Below, one piece after another: positions 1-8,498 of a stretch of DNA of 64,000 nt. The first letter of the stretch is position 1. Every line of letters starts with the position of its first letter. The notes under the pieces are model-generated. The model was given only the letters and a program-made list of their open reading frames with translations, did no database searches and was not told the DNA's origin. Location: the NCBI GenBank assembly GCA_017474845.1, contig JAFVGS010000020.1:1-64000 (forward strand). Direction: 5' to 3'. The DNA comes from Prevotella sp. (GTDB lineage Bacteria; Bacteroidota; Bacteroidia; Bacteroidales; Bacteroidaceae). Both the position numbers and the translations under genes were made by a program.

Positions 1-1
1 C

Positions 2-439
2 GGCTTCGGAACGTTCAGTCCCTCTGTTGACGGACAGAAGCAGGGCAAGGTGAGTCTGGCAGACGCAGTGGCAGCCGGTCCCGAGGCGATGATCAACGGC
101 ATCAAGATCAACTTCAACCCCGAGAACTCCAAGGGCGAGAAGCTCACGAGCCGCGCACTGAAGGACGACTGTATCTTCACCTTCGGCTACCTCGTGGAGA
201 GTGAGGTGCGCACGGTCGGTGGTAAGGAGCGTCGTGTGCAGAAGAAGACCCCGATCAGCTATCTGATGGCTCCCGCAGCCGACGGCAACAGCGGTGGCAG
301 CAATGGTGGTTCTCAGAGCGGCGGAACCTCTGGCGGCGACAACGGCGGTAACACTGGCGGTGGAACCTCAGGCGGCGACAATGGCGGCGGTGACAACGGC
401 GGAGGCGGCAGCAACGGCGGAGGCAACGACGTGAACTGA
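2..439 (+). CDS. HU-like DNA-binding protein with Gly-rich tail (5' partial)
   Basis: The reading frame is open from base 2, so the gene starts upstream of the window. The visible part has the C-terminal half of a Bacteroidetes HU/histone-like protein: a GFGTFSPSV segment followed by an NFNPENSKGEKLTS stretch. Then comes a long low-complexity tail of Gly, Ser, Asn and Asp (about residues 95-145 of the visible part), probably a disordered extension. A smalltalk gene follows 20 bp later, the usual neighbour of this HU subfamily. Role is inferred as non-specific DNA binding. An internal GTG at 50 is unlikely to be the true start because the family motif continues upstream of it. Confidence 0.8.
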   Translation, partial: GFGTFSPSVDGQKQGKVSLADAVAAGPEAMINGIKINFNPENSKGEKLTSRALKDDCIFTFGYLVESEVRTVGGKERRVQKKTPISYLMAPAADGNSGGSNGGSQSGGTSGGDNGGNTGGGTSGGDNGGGDNGGGGSNGGGNDVN

Positions 440-459
440 TGGCTGACGTAGGAGGTTAG

Positions 460-573
460 ATGATGAAGAAGCAGCGGATTATTGAGCTTGCGGTGAAGGT
501 AGTAGTAGCCGCGCTCACCGCCTTCCTGACAGCACTGGGGACTACCAGTTGCATGGGACGAGGACCCTTTTGA
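460..573 (+). CDS. smalltalk protein (37 aa)
   Basis: This very small gene reads MMKKQRIIELAVKVVVAALT, then a short hydrophobic stretch ending in LGTTSCMGRGPF. The plan of a Lys-start, one hydrophobic helix and a TSCM-type end matches the Bacteroidetes 'smalltalk' family, which normally sits just after an HU-like gene and before an N-acetylmuramoyl-L-alanine amidase. A good ribosome site (GGAGG at 451-455) lies just upstream; the start may be 460 or 463. Family function is unknown. The expected amidase is absent here: a convergent RNA methyltransferase gene follows instead. Confidence 0.75.
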   Translation: MMKKQRIIELAVKVVVAALTAFLTALGTTSCMGRGPF

Positions 574-648
574 GCCACAGATTAACACAGATTGACACAG
601 AAGGAACGATTTTCACAGAAAGTGTGAAAAGGTGAAAGGGTGAAAAGT

Positions 649-675
649 GAGGGACGGGCAGAACGCTCGCCCCTC
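649..675. terminator. hairpin between convergent genes
   Basis: An 11-bp stem with one mismatch and one G-T pair (arms 649-659 and 665-675, loop of five bases) lies between smalltalk and the convergent RNA methyltransferase gene. There is no clear T-run, so terminator function is a guess from position. Confidence 0.35.
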
Positions 676-680
676 ATTAT

Positions 681-726
681 GATCAATGAGCGGCAGTCAT
701 GTTGATCAATGAGCGGCAGTCATGTT
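681..726. repeat. 23-bp perfect tandem duplication at a gene end
   Basis: Two identical 23-bp units (681-703 and 704-726) lie back to back. The right unit holds the last codons (NMTAAH) and stop codon of the minus-strand RNA methyltransferase; the left unit is a copy just after its stop. Looks like a recent slippage duplication. Confidence 0.9.
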
Positions 727-1467
727 GCGGCGGCGGAACTCAGCACAGGTGATGGCTGTGGCGATGGCAACATTGAGGCTATCGGCGGTGTCGTCGGTGC
801 GGTAGCTGGGAATGAAGAGGCGACGGTTGATCTTCTGACGGATCTCAGGAGAGATGCCGTTGCCTTCGTTGCCCATGACGATGAGTCCGTGAGGGGTGAG
901 CGGCTGGGTGTAGATGTTGTCGCCGTCGAGCAGGGTGCCATAGACGGGATAGTCGGAGGGCAGAGTGTCGAGAAAGTCTGACAGATTAATATATATAATG
1001 TTTACGCGCGCGATGCTGCCCATAGTGGCCTGTACGACCTTCGGGTTCCAGGCGTCGACGGTGTCTTCGCTGCAGATGATCTGCTCAATGCCAAACCAGT
1101 CGGCAATGCGGATGATGGTGCCGAGGTTGCCGGGATCCTGGATGCCGTCCAGAGCGATGGATAATGGACAATTTGCTGCCGCCATTGTGGGGAGGGGGAA
1201 GAGGGCGAGGACCTGCTGGGGGTGCTGGAGAAAGCTGAGGCGGCGGAGCTCCTCATCCGTAACGGCGAAGACGGATGATGGAAGATGGGAGAGGGAAGAT
1301 GTGTTCTTCGCGAGCCATTCTTCTGTTGCATAGACAGAATGGGGCTGATAGTGGGCGAGGAGGTCGCCGACGACCTTCGTGCCCTCGGCCACGAAAAGAC
1401 CCTCGCGGCGACGGTATTTCTTCTGCTCCAGCTGACGGACGAATTTGATTTGATTCTTACTGATCAT
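706..1467 (-). CDS. RNA methyltransferase, TrmH/SpoU family
   Basis: This 253-residue protein has the SPOUT plan: an N-terminal substrate-binding part (about 1-95), then the knotted methyltransferase domain with motif 1 (DGIQDPGNLGTIIR, about 107-120), motif 2 (VMGNEGNGIS, about 197-206) and motif 3 (DSLNVAIATAI, about 229-239). It would use S-adenosylmethionine to 2'-O-methylate rRNA or tRNA ribose; the exact target cannot be read. It is a single gene diverging from the Omp85 gene. A -7 element on the minus strand is at 1494-1501. Confidence 0.88.
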   Translation of the reverse strand: MISKNQIKFVRQLEQKKYRRREGLFVAEGTKVVGDLLAHYQPHSVYATEEWLAKNTSSLSHLPSSVFAVTDEELRRLSFLQHPQQVLALFPLPTMAAANCPLSIALDGIQDPGNLGTIIRIADWFGIEQIICSEDTVDAWNPKVVQATMGSIARVNIIYINLSDFLDTLPSDYPVYGTLLDGDNIYTQPLTPHGLIVMGNEGNGISPEIRQKINRRLFIPSYRTDDTADSLNVAIATAITCAEFRRRNMTAAH

Positions 1468-1493
1468 GAGCCACAGATTACATATTTTACGTG

Positions 1494-1501
1494 CAAAGTT
1501 A
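1494..1501 (-). promoter_or_regulatory. -7 element of the RNA methyltransferase gene
   Basis: TAACTTTG on the minus strand fits the Bacteroidetes -7 consensus TAnnTTTG and lies about 27 bp before the ATG at 1467. No clear -33 TTTG at 19-21 bp. Confidence 0.55.
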
Positions 1502-1543
1502 CAAAAATTCTGTGATTATCTGTGTAATCTGTGGCTTTTTTTG

Positions 1544-1551
1544 TAATTTTG
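1544..1551 (+). promoter_or_regulatory. -7 element of the Omp85 gene
   Basis: TAATTTTG matches TAnnTTTG and ends 21 bp before the ATG at 1573. This argues for 1573 and against the longer GTG start at 1531, which lies upstream of the -7 box. Confidence 0.55.
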
Positions 1552-1572
1552 CCGATAAATTCAGAGAGGCAG

Positions 1573-3783
1573 ATGAAAATCCAGATGATGAGACATTGGC
1601 TGGCGATGGTCGCAGGGGCGTTGCTCCTGTGCGGCTGCTCGGCTACGCGTCATCTGCCAGAGGGCTCGTATATGCTCGATAAGGTCCGCGTGGTGACGGA
1701 CGGGGACTATAAGGACATCAACACACTGGCGATGAAGGACTACGTGAGGCAGAAGAGCAACACGCGCTGGCTGTCGACGGTGAAGGTACCATTGGGCATC
1801 TATTCGCTGGCCGGGCGCGACAGCTCGTGGATGAACCGTGCCCTGTGGGCGATGGGCGAGGCGCCCGTGGTGTTCGACACGCTGCTGGCCCGGCAGAGCT
1901 GCGAGGACCTGAAACAGGCGCTGGAGAACAAGGGCTATCTGGATGCGGAGGTGTCGCTGTATGTGGACTATAAGAAGCGGAAGTGCAATGCCGTCTATCT
2001 GCTGCGGCCCGGTACGGCCTACAAGATACGCCAGTATGACACGGAGATTCAGGACACGCTGATCGAGAGGCTGCTGCTGCGCCGCAACGGTACGCTCTAT
2101 GCCACCAGGCAGTTCAGCGCCGAGGCCCTGAGCGAGGAGCGCAACCAGATCACGTCTTATCTGCAGGACCGGGGCTACTTCCGTTTCCATAAGGAGTTCA
2201 TCACCTATCGTGCCCGCCGGTATGACAAGGAGAAGATGGTGGACGTGACGCTCGTGCTGCATCCTAACAACCGTTCGTCAGAAGACAGCAGCTCGCTGCA
2301 CACGCAGTATTTCATCCGCGACGTGAGTTTTGTGAGCGGCATGCCCGACTCGACGATCCGTCTGCGCCGCCACGTGCTGGAGGAGAACACCTTCATCGAG
2401 CCGGGACAGCCGTACTCTGCGTCGAATCTCCGGAAGACGTACAATCACTTCGGCCGCCTGAATGCCGTGAAGTTCACGAACGTCAACTACGAGCAGGTGC
2501 CCGGTACGGCTCTCCTGGACACGAAGGTACTGATACAGACGAACAAGCCCTCGACGATCAGTTTCCAGCCGGAGGGCACCAACACGTCTGGCGACCTGGG
2601 GGCGGCCGTCTCGCTGACGTACCAGAACCGGAACCTGTTCCGGGGGTCGGAGGTGCTGAGCGTGCAGCTGCGCGGCGCCTACGAGGCCATCAGGGGACTG
2701 GAGGGCTACAGCAACCAGGACTTCTTCGAATACAGCCTGGAGAGCCGCCTGTCGTTCCCCCGGTTCATCTCACCCTTCCTGAGTCCCGGCTACCGCAGGA
2801 GCATCATCGCCAGCAGCGAGGTGTCGCTGATGTACGACTCGCAGGACCGTCCTGAGTTCCACCGCCGCGTGCTCTCTGCCGGCTGGCACTACCAGTGGAA
2901 GCGGGAGAGCAGCCTGAGCAGCTACCGCCTGGACCTGATCGACCTGAACTATGTGTTCATGCCCTGGATCAGCCAGACCTTCCGCGACGAGTACCTGTCG
3001 GACGATACGAACTCGAACGCCATCCTGAAATACAACTACGAGGATCTGTTCATCATGAAGATCGGCTTCGGCTATGCCTATAACAACGGACGGACGGCCG
3101 TCAAGACGAATGTAGAGACAGCAGGCAACCTGCTCGACCTCAGTGCCCACATCTTCAACACGTCGCAGAACGAGCTGGGACAGTATCTGACCTTCAACAT
3201 CGCCTATGCACAGTATGCGAAGTTCGACATCGACTTCATCCACCGGCTCTTTGAGTGGGAGAACAGCCAGCTGTGGTTCCATGCGGGTTTCGGCATCGCC
3301 TATCCATACGGTAACAGCGAGGTGCTGCCGTTTGAGAAGCGCTACTTCTCCGGCGGTGCCAACAGTGTGCGCGGCTGGAGCGTGCGCAGCTTAGGACCGG
3401 GCAGCTATAAGGACAAGGACGGTAAGATCAACTTCATCACCCAGACGGGCGACATGAAGCTCGACCTGAACCTCGAATACCGTTCGCACCTGTTCTGGAA
3501 GTTCGCCTGGGCGATGTTCGTGGATGCGGGCAACATCTGGACCCTGCGCGACTATAAGGACCAGCCTGGCGGACAGTTCAAGTTCTCCCGCCTGCTCGAC
3601 AACATGGCGGTGAGCTATGGTATGGGACTGCGCCTGAACTTCGACTATTTCATCCTGCGCTTCGACTTTGGCATGAAGGCCGTCAACCCCGCCTATGATG
3701 ATGACGAGACGCATTATCCCATCGTCCATCCCAGACTGAGCAGGGACCTGGCGTTCCATTTTGCAGTAGGAATGCCCTTCTGA
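1573..3783 (+). CDS. BamA/TamA-family (Omp85) outer-membrane protein, lipoprotein-type signal
   Basis: About 736 residues from ATG 1573. The N-terminus has a lipoprotein signal with lipobox LLLCGCS, then POTRA-like periplasmic repeats (about residues 30-330), then a C-terminal bacterial surface antigen barrel ending in an aromatic residue (VGMPF). The barrel carries the conserved RYFSGGANSVRGW segment (about 600), the substrate-insertion loop of the family. Expected role is insertion of proteins or export of material at the outer membrane. A lipid-anchored Omp85 protein is seen in Bacteroidetes as a second copy beside the main BamA, so this is more likely TamA-like than the essential BamA. 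It stands alone. Confidence 0.85.
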   Translation: MKIQMMRHWLAMVAGALLLCGCSATRHLPEGSYMLDKVRVVTDGDYKDINTLAMKDYVRQKSNTRWLSTVKVPLGIYSLAGRDSSWMNRALWAMGEAPVVFDTLLARQSCEDLKQALENKGYLDAEVSLYVDYKKRKCNAVYLLRPGTAYKIRQYDTEIQDTLIERLLLRRNGTLYATRQFSAEALSEERNQITSYLQDRGYFRFHKEFITYRARRYDKEKMVDVTLVLHPNNRSSEDSSSLHTQYFIRDVSFVSGMPDSTIRLRRHVLEENTFIEPGQPYSASNLRKTYNHFGRLNAVKFTNVNYEQVPGTALLDTKVLIQTNKPSTISFQPEGTNTSGDLGAAVSLTYQNRNLFRGSEVLSVQLRGAYEAIRGLEGYSNQDFFEYSLESRLSFPRFISPFLSPGYRRSIIASSEVSLMYDSQDRPEFHRRVLSAGWHYQWKRESSLSSYRLDLIDLNYVFMPWISQTFRDEYLSDDTNSNAILKYNYEDLFIMKIGFGYAYNNGRTAVKTNVETAGNLLDLSAHIFNTSQNELGQYLTFNIAYAQYAKFDIDFIHRLFEWENSQLWFHAGFGIAYPYGNSEVLPFEKRYFSGGANSVRGWSVRSLGPGSYKDKDGKINFITQTGDMKLDLNLEYRSHLFWKFAWAMFVDAGNIWTLRDYKDQPGGQFKFSRLLDNMAVSYGMGLRLNFDYFILRFDFGMKAVNPAYDDDETHYPIVHPRLSRDLAFHFAVGMPF

Positions 3784-3841
3784 ACAGCGAATTACACGAA
3801 TTTCACGAATTAATTAAAAAAGAATAGTTAAAATTAACAAG

Positions 3842-3885
3842 GCGGTAGCAAATTTTTCACTATTCACTCTTCACTTTTCACTTCT
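3842..3885. repeat. 44-bp dispersed repeat, copy A (intergenic)
   Basis: The segment starting GCGGTAGCAAATT and continuing with CACTATTCACT and TCACTTTTCACTTC recurs at 50567-50610 with only three mismatches over 44 bp. Here it is between genes; the other copy is inside a coding sequence. Confidence 0.85.
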
Positions 3886-3891
3886 TTATTG

Positions 3892-3899
3892 TACCTTTG
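3892..3899 (+). promoter_or_regulatory. -7 element of the MBL hydrolase gene
   Basis: TACCTTTG directly after repeat copy A and 19 bp before ATG 3919. Confidence 0.55.
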
Positions 3900-3918
3900 C
3901 ACGAAAATATAAACAGTC

Positions 3919-4722
3919 ATGCTGAGATTTATATCGTTTGGAAGTGGCAGCAGCGGGAACTGCTATTATCTCGGTACTGCCACGGACGGACTGATGATAG
4001 ATATAGGCGTTGGCATACGCACACTCAAGAAGTACTGCAAGGACTATGGCATACAGCTGCAGTCCGTGAAGCACTTGCTGGTTACCCACGACCATGCCGA
4101 CCACATCAAGTCGGTGGGGGCGTTCAGCTATGAGTATCATGTGCCCGTCTATGCGACGAAAGCCGTCCACGTGGGTATCGACCACAACTACTGCATCACG
4201 CGTAAGGTGTCTGACGAGATGAAGAGATACGTCGAGCCAGGGAAGCCTTTCACCGTGGGAGCATTTCATGTGCGACCCTTTGCCGTGCCTCATGATGCCA
4301 GCGAGAACGTGGGCTACGAGATACAGGCGGAGGGCGTCAGCCTGGTCATCATGACCGATGCCGGATCGGTGACAGAGGAGATGAAGGAAACCATCGCACG
4401 TGCCAACTACCTCGTCATTGAGGCCAACCACGATGAGGAGATGGTGGAGAGCGGGCCCTATCCGCCTTACCTGAAGAAACGCATCCTCAGTCCCAGCGGG
4501 CACCTGTCGAATACGGACTGCGGGAAGGTGATCGCAGAGAACATGACGGAGAGTCTGCGCCACGTGTGGCTCTGTCATCTCAGTGAGGAGAACAACCACC
4601 CTGAGCTGGCCCGCAAGACGGTGGAGACCATCCTGCGCAGCTATGGCATCGTGCCAGGCAAGGATGTGGAACTCGATGTGCTGCGCCGACAGCTGCCTAC
4701 GGGAGTGTTTGAGTTGGGGTGA
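3919..4722 (+). CDS. MBL-fold metallo-hydrolase, YycJ/WalJ-like
   Basis: This 267-residue cytosolic protein begins with MLRFISFGSGSSGNCYYL, typical of the YycJ/WalJ branch of metallo-beta-lactamase-fold hydrolases. The metal site THDHADH is at about residues 56-62. Later ligands fit the downstream histidines and aspartate (VPHDAS about 130, MTDAGS about 146, LCHLSEENN about 220). In Firmicutes the homolog is linked to cell-wall or DNA-repair coordination; the substrate here is not known. It has its own promoter and leads a short run with the DMP19 gene. Confidence 0.85.
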   Translation: MLRFISFGSGSSGNCYYLGTATDGLMIDIGVGIRTLKKYCKDYGIQLQSVKHLLVTHDHADHIKSVGAFSYEYHVPVYATKAVHVGIDHNYCITRKVSDEMKRYVEPGKPFTVGAFHVRPFAVPHDASENVGYEIQAEGVSLVIMTDAGSVTEEMKETIARANYLVIEANHDEEMVESGPYPPYLKKRILSPSGHLSNTDCGKVIAENMTESLRHVWLCHLSEENNHPELARKTVETILRSYGIVPGKDVELDVLRRQLPTGVFELG

Positions 4723-4753
4723 GAAGGTGAATAAGTGAAAGTGTGAAAAGGTA

Positions 4754-5260
4754 ATGAAAGAGGTGATTGTAAAGGATGCTGATCTTCAGCAGGCAGCGAT
4801 GGAGGGCATGGATGCCTTCATCGGTGTGTTTGTGAAAGCCATCTACGACAGTATAGGCGGTGAACTGACACCTGAGACGATGCAGGAGCTGAATGCAGAC
4901 CAGATGACGCTGCTGGCTTGGAACACGCTGCACGAGGAAGTGATGGACGGCGGTTTCGTGCAGCTGATCCATAACGGCTACGGCACCTTCATCTTCAAGA
5001 ATCCGTTCGCCAAGGCCCTCAACAAGCTGTGGGGCATGCGCGAGCTGTCGAAGCTGATATACGACGCACACTCCCTGTGGCTCAAGCATCGGGAGGAGAT
5101 AGAGAAGGAGATGACTCAGGAGGAGTTCATGGCACTCTTCGAGCAGTTCCCGGACTTCGACGACCTCGATGACCTGTTTGTGGAGAACGAGGAGGAATGG
5201 ACGGACGACGTCGCACACTATATTGACGATCATCTCGACCGCTTCGCGACAATTATATAG
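4754..5260 (+). CDS. DMP19/DUF4375 family protein
   Basis: A 168-residue soluble protein. The central part ([20 protein letters not shown], then a [11 protein letters not shown] segment, about 50-90) is the signature of the DMP19/DUF4375 domain, named for a DNA-mimic protein. The C-terminus is strongly acidic (runs of D and E about 115-160), in keeping with DNA or nucleotide mimicry, but function here is unproven. It starts 31 bp after the MBL gene; the gap carries a GTGAA-rich short repeat. Confidence 0.75.
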   Translation: MKEVIVKDADLQQAAMEGMDAFIGVFVKAIYDSIGGELTPETMQELNADQMTLLAWNTLHEEVMDGGFVQLIHNGYGTFIFKNPFAKALNKLWGMRELSKLIYDAHSLWLKHREEIEKEMTQEEFMALFEQFPDFDDLDDLFVENEEEWTDDVAHYIDDHLDRFATII

Positions 5261-5286
5261 GAAACAACGAATTACACGAATTTGTA

Positions 5287-5769
5287 GTGAATAAGACAGA
5301 TGAACAGATCAGGAAGAAGAGTCCTGTACAGATAAAGAACAAGAAGGCGTCGTTTGAGTATTTCTTCATCGAGACCTTCACGGCCGGTATCGTGCTGACG
5401 GGTACGGAGATCAAGAGCATCCGTCTCGGCAAGGCCAGTCTGGTGGATACCTACTGCACCGTCATCAACGGCGAGCTGTGGGTGAAGGGTATGAGCATCA
5501 GCCCGTACTTCTATGGTTCGTACAACAACCACGAGATGAAGCGCGACCGTAAACTGCTGCTGACGAAGCGTGAGATCCGACAGCTGGCGAGTGCCACCAA
5601 GCAGACGGGCTATACCATCGTGCCGCTGCTGGTGTTCATCGATGAGAAGGGACGTGCCAAGATGGACATCGCCCTCTGTAAGGGTAAGAAGGAGTTCGAC
5701 AAGCGTCAGACGCTGAAAGAGAAGGAAGACCGCCGGGAGATGGACCGCGCGATGAAAGTGTATAAATAA
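5287..5769 (+). CDS. smpB: SsrA-binding protein SmpB
   Basis: 160 residues, normal length. The protein binds tmRNA and delivers it to stalled ribosomes. The OB-fold core is clear: [20 protein letters not shown] (about 27-46), [16 protein letters not shown] (about 131-146) and a Lys/Arg-rich C-terminal helix that enters the mRNA channel. The start is a GTG at 5287; there is no ATG before the core. The tmRNA gene itself is not in this window. It precedes metH by 28 bp. Confidence 0.95.
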   Translation: MNKTDEQIRKKSPVQIKNKKASFEYFFIETFTAGIVLTGTEIKSIRLGKASLVDTYCTVINGELWVKGMSISPYFYGSYNNHEMKRDRKLLLTKREIRQLASATKQTGYTIVPLLVFIDEKGRAKMDIALCKGKKEFDKRQTLKEKEDRREMDRAMKVYK

Positions 5770-5797
5770 CCACAGATTTCACAGATTACAAAGATTG

Positions 5798-8494
5798 GTG
5801 GAAAGACTTAACGATATAGTAAAAGAACGGATCCTCGTGCTCGACGGTGCGATGGGCACGATGGTGGGTGCCGTGATGGGGAAGGTCGGTAATACCGACG
5901 AACTGAACCTGAGCCGTCCTGAGGTGATCGAGGATATCCATCGCCGCTATCTGGAGGCCGGCGCCGACATCATCACGACCAACACATTCAGCAGCCAGCG
6001 TATCTCACAGGCAGACTATCACTTAGAGGAAGATGCCTGGACGATGGCTTTGGAAGGAGCCTGTATCGCCCGCAGGATGGCTGACGCATACACGACGGCA
6101 GAAAAGCCGAGATTCGTTGCCGGCAGTATCGGGCCCTGCAACAAGACGCTCTCCATGTCGCCCGACGTGAGTAATCCCGCAGCCCGCGAGATGACCTACG
6201 ACGAGTTGCTGAACGCCTATATAGAACAGATGGATGGCCTCATGGAGGGTGGGGTGGACGCCCTGCTCATCGAGACCATCTTCGACACGCTGAATGCGAA
6301 ATGTGCCATTGATGCCTCGATGCTGGTCATGAAAGAGCGGGACAAGGAAGTGCCCATCATGCTCTCTGTGACCATCAGCGACCTGGCAGGACGCACCTTG
6401 AGCGGTCAGACGCTCGATGCCTTCCTGGCCAGCATCAGCAGCTATCCCGTCTTCTCCGTAGGACTGAACTGCTCGTTCGGTGCCGACCAGATGAAGCCCT
6501 ACCTGCGTGAACTGGCCCGCAAGGCTCCCTATTATATCACCTGCTATCCCAATGCCGGACTCCCTAATGCGATGGGACTCTATGACGAGACACCTGAAAG
6601 CATGGCTCCGAAGATGGGAGAACTTGTGGACGAAGGACTGGTGAACATTATCGGCGGCTGTTGTGGTACGACGGATGAGTTTATCAGGCTGTATGGGCCG
6701 TTGGTTGTCGGTAAAAAACCCCACGTTCCGGTTACGAAGCCTCAGACCATGTGGCTCAGCGGACTGGAACTGCTCAATGTGACGCCAGAGGTCCAGTTTG
6801 TAAATGTGGGCGAACGCTGTAACGTGGCAGGAAGCAGGAAGTTCCTGCGCCTCATCAAGGAGAAAAGCTACGACGAGGCCTTGAGTATCGCCCGCAAGCA
6901 GGTGGCTGACGGAGCCCTCGTCATCGATATCAACATGGACGACGGTCTGCTCGATGCGAAGGCGGAGATGGTGAATTTCCTCAATCGTATCTCTGGAGAA
7001 CCCGATATTGCCAAGGTGCCCGTGATGATAGACTCCTCAGACTGGGAGGTGATCGTCGCTGGCCTGAAGTGCGTGCAGGGTAAGTCCATCGTCAACTCCA
7101 TCTCGCTAAAGGAAGGCGAAGAGCGTTTCATCGCCCATGCACAGGATGTGAAACGGTTGGGTGCCGCTGTGGTCGTGATGTGTTTCGACGAGCAGGGTCA
7201 GGCCACGAGCTATGAGCGTCGAATCGAGATAGCACAAAGGGCTTACAGGCTCCTGACGGAAAGGGTTGGGATGCTGCCGCAGGACATCATCTTTGATCCA
7301 AACGTGTTGGCTGTGGCCACAGGTATGGAGGAGCATGATGCCTATGCCGCCGACTTCATCAGGGCGACGGCGTGGATTCACGAGAATCTGCCGGGTGCCC
7401 ATATCAGCGGTGGTATCAGCAACCTCTCGTTCTCCTTCCGCGGCAACAACTATATCCGTGAGGCGATGCATGCCGTATTCCTCTATCACGCCATTCAGAA
7501 AGGTATGGACTTCGGCATTGTAAATCCCTCATCGAAAGTCACATACAACGATATTCCTCAAGAGCAGCTTGAAATCATTGAGGATGTCATCCTGAACAGA
7601 CGGAAGGATGCTGCAGAGCGACTGATTGAGTTGGCTGAGAGGATAAATGCTGAAAGTGAAGGGGTGAAGGAGGAGGCGGCTATTTCTGCTCCTGCGGATA
7701 GCAGGGAGGTGAATCTCTCTGTAGAGGAACGTCTCTCGCAGGCACTCGTCAAGGGTATCGGCGACCATTTAGAAGAAGACCTGAAGGAGGCGCTTGAGAA
7801 ATATCCCAAGGCTGTCAATATCATCGAAGGCCCGCTGATGGCAGGCATGAACACCGTCGGACAACTCTTCGGCGAGGGAAAAATGTTCCTGCCCCAGGTG
7901 GTGAAGACCGCCCGTACGATGAAACAGGCCGTAAGCATACTCCAACCCTATATCGAGGCCGGAAGAACCGGAAACACCGGAAAATCCGGAAAGGTGCTGT
8001 TGGCTACCGTGAAAGGTGACGTACACGATATCGGCAAGAACATCGTCGGTGTGGTGATGTCGTGCAACAACTACGAGATCATCGACATGGGTGTGATGGT
8101 GCCTGCCGATCAGATCGTGCGCAAGGCAAAGGAGGAACAGGTGGACATCATCGGTCTTAGCGGTCTGATAACGCCCAGCCTGGAGGAGATGGTCAATGTG
8201 GCCCGTGAGCTGCAGCGTGCCGGGATGGATATCCCCATCATGATCGGCGGTGCTACGACCAGCGAGCTGCATGTAGCCCTGAAGATAGCACCTGTCTATG
8301 GCGGTTCTGTCGTCTGGATGAAGGATGCCTCGCAGAATGCACTTGTGGCTGCCCGGCTGATGAACGACGGCAAGCAAATGGAACAGGAACTGACGGAGAA
8401 ATACCAGAAACTGAGAGACGACTACCAGCAGACTCAGGATAAGCTCCTGTCGTTGGAGGAAGCCAGAAAGCATAAACTGAATTTGTTTGATTAA
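5798..8494 (+). CDS. metH: Cobalamin-dependent methionine synthase lacking the activation domain
   Basis: About 898 residues. It transfers a methyl group from 5-methyl-tetrahydrofolate to homocysteine through cobalamin. Order of domains: homocysteine domain (about 1-300) with zinc cysteines in GLNCSFGAD (about 223) and GGCCGTT (about 287); pterin domain beginning NVGERCNVAGSRKF (about 330-600); cobalamin cap and Rossmann domains with the cobalt-ligand motif GDVHDIGKN (about 742). It stops after the B12 domain, so the roughly 330-residue AdoMet reactivation domain of E. coli MetH is missing. Bacteroidetes often encode that domain as a separate protein; none is seen here. The start is TTG 5795 or GTG 5798. 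Confidence 0.93.
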   Translation: MERLNDIVKERILVLDGAMGTMVGAVMGKVGNTDELNLSRPEVIEDIHRRYLEAGADIITTNTFSSQRISQADYHLEEDAWTMALEGACIARRMADAYTTAEKPRFVAGSIGPCNKTLSMSPDVSNPAAREMTYDELLNAYIEQMDGLMEGGVDALLIETIFDTLNAKCAIDASMLVMKERDKEVPIMLSVTISDLAGRTLSGQTLDAFLASISSYPVFSVGLNCSFGADQMKPYLRELARKAPYYITCYPNAGLPNAMGLYDETPESMAPKMGELVDEGLVNIIGGCCGTTDEFIRLYGPLVVGKKPHVPVTKPQTMWLSGLELLNVTPEVQFVNVGERCNVAGSRKFLRLIKEKSYDEALSIARKQVADGALVIDINMDDGLLDAKAEMVNFLNRISGEPDIAKVPVMIDSSDWEVIVAGLKCVQGKSIVNSISLKEGEERFIAHAQDVKRLGAAVVVMCFDEQGQATSYERRIEIAQRAYRLLTERVGMLPQDIIFDPNVLAVATGMEEHDAYAADFIRATAWIHENLPGAHISGGISNLSFSFRGNNYIREAMHAVFLYHAIQKGMDFGIVNPSSKVTYNDIPQEQLEIIEDVILNRRKDAAERLIELAERINAESEGVKEEAAISAPADSREVNLSVEERLSQALVKGIGDHLEEDLKEALEKYPKAVNIIEGPLMAGMNTVGQLFGEGKMFLPQVVKTARTMKQAVSILQPYIEAGRTGNTGKSGKVLLATVKGDVHDIGKNIVGVVMSCNNYEIIDMGVMVPADQIVRKAKEEQVDIIGLSGLITPSLEEMVNVARELQRAGMDIPIMIGGATTSELHVALKIAPVYGGSVVWMKDASQNALVAARLMNDGKQMEQELTEKYQKLRDDYQQTQDKLLSLEEARKHKLNLFD
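7962..7995. repeat. CCGGAAA-type short repeat in the metH linker
   Basis: Three units of about 12 bp of the type CCGGAAACACCGG encode the linker GRTGNTGKSGK between the cap and B12 domains. Similar units occur in rnfB (about 12003-12047) and on the minus strand in clpC (about 21045-21085). Confidence 0.5.
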
Positions 8495-8498
8495 CGAT

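Noticed and set aside
313..588. A Pro-rich minus-strand frame
   Set aside because: It is the complement of the Gly-rich tail of the HU-like gene.
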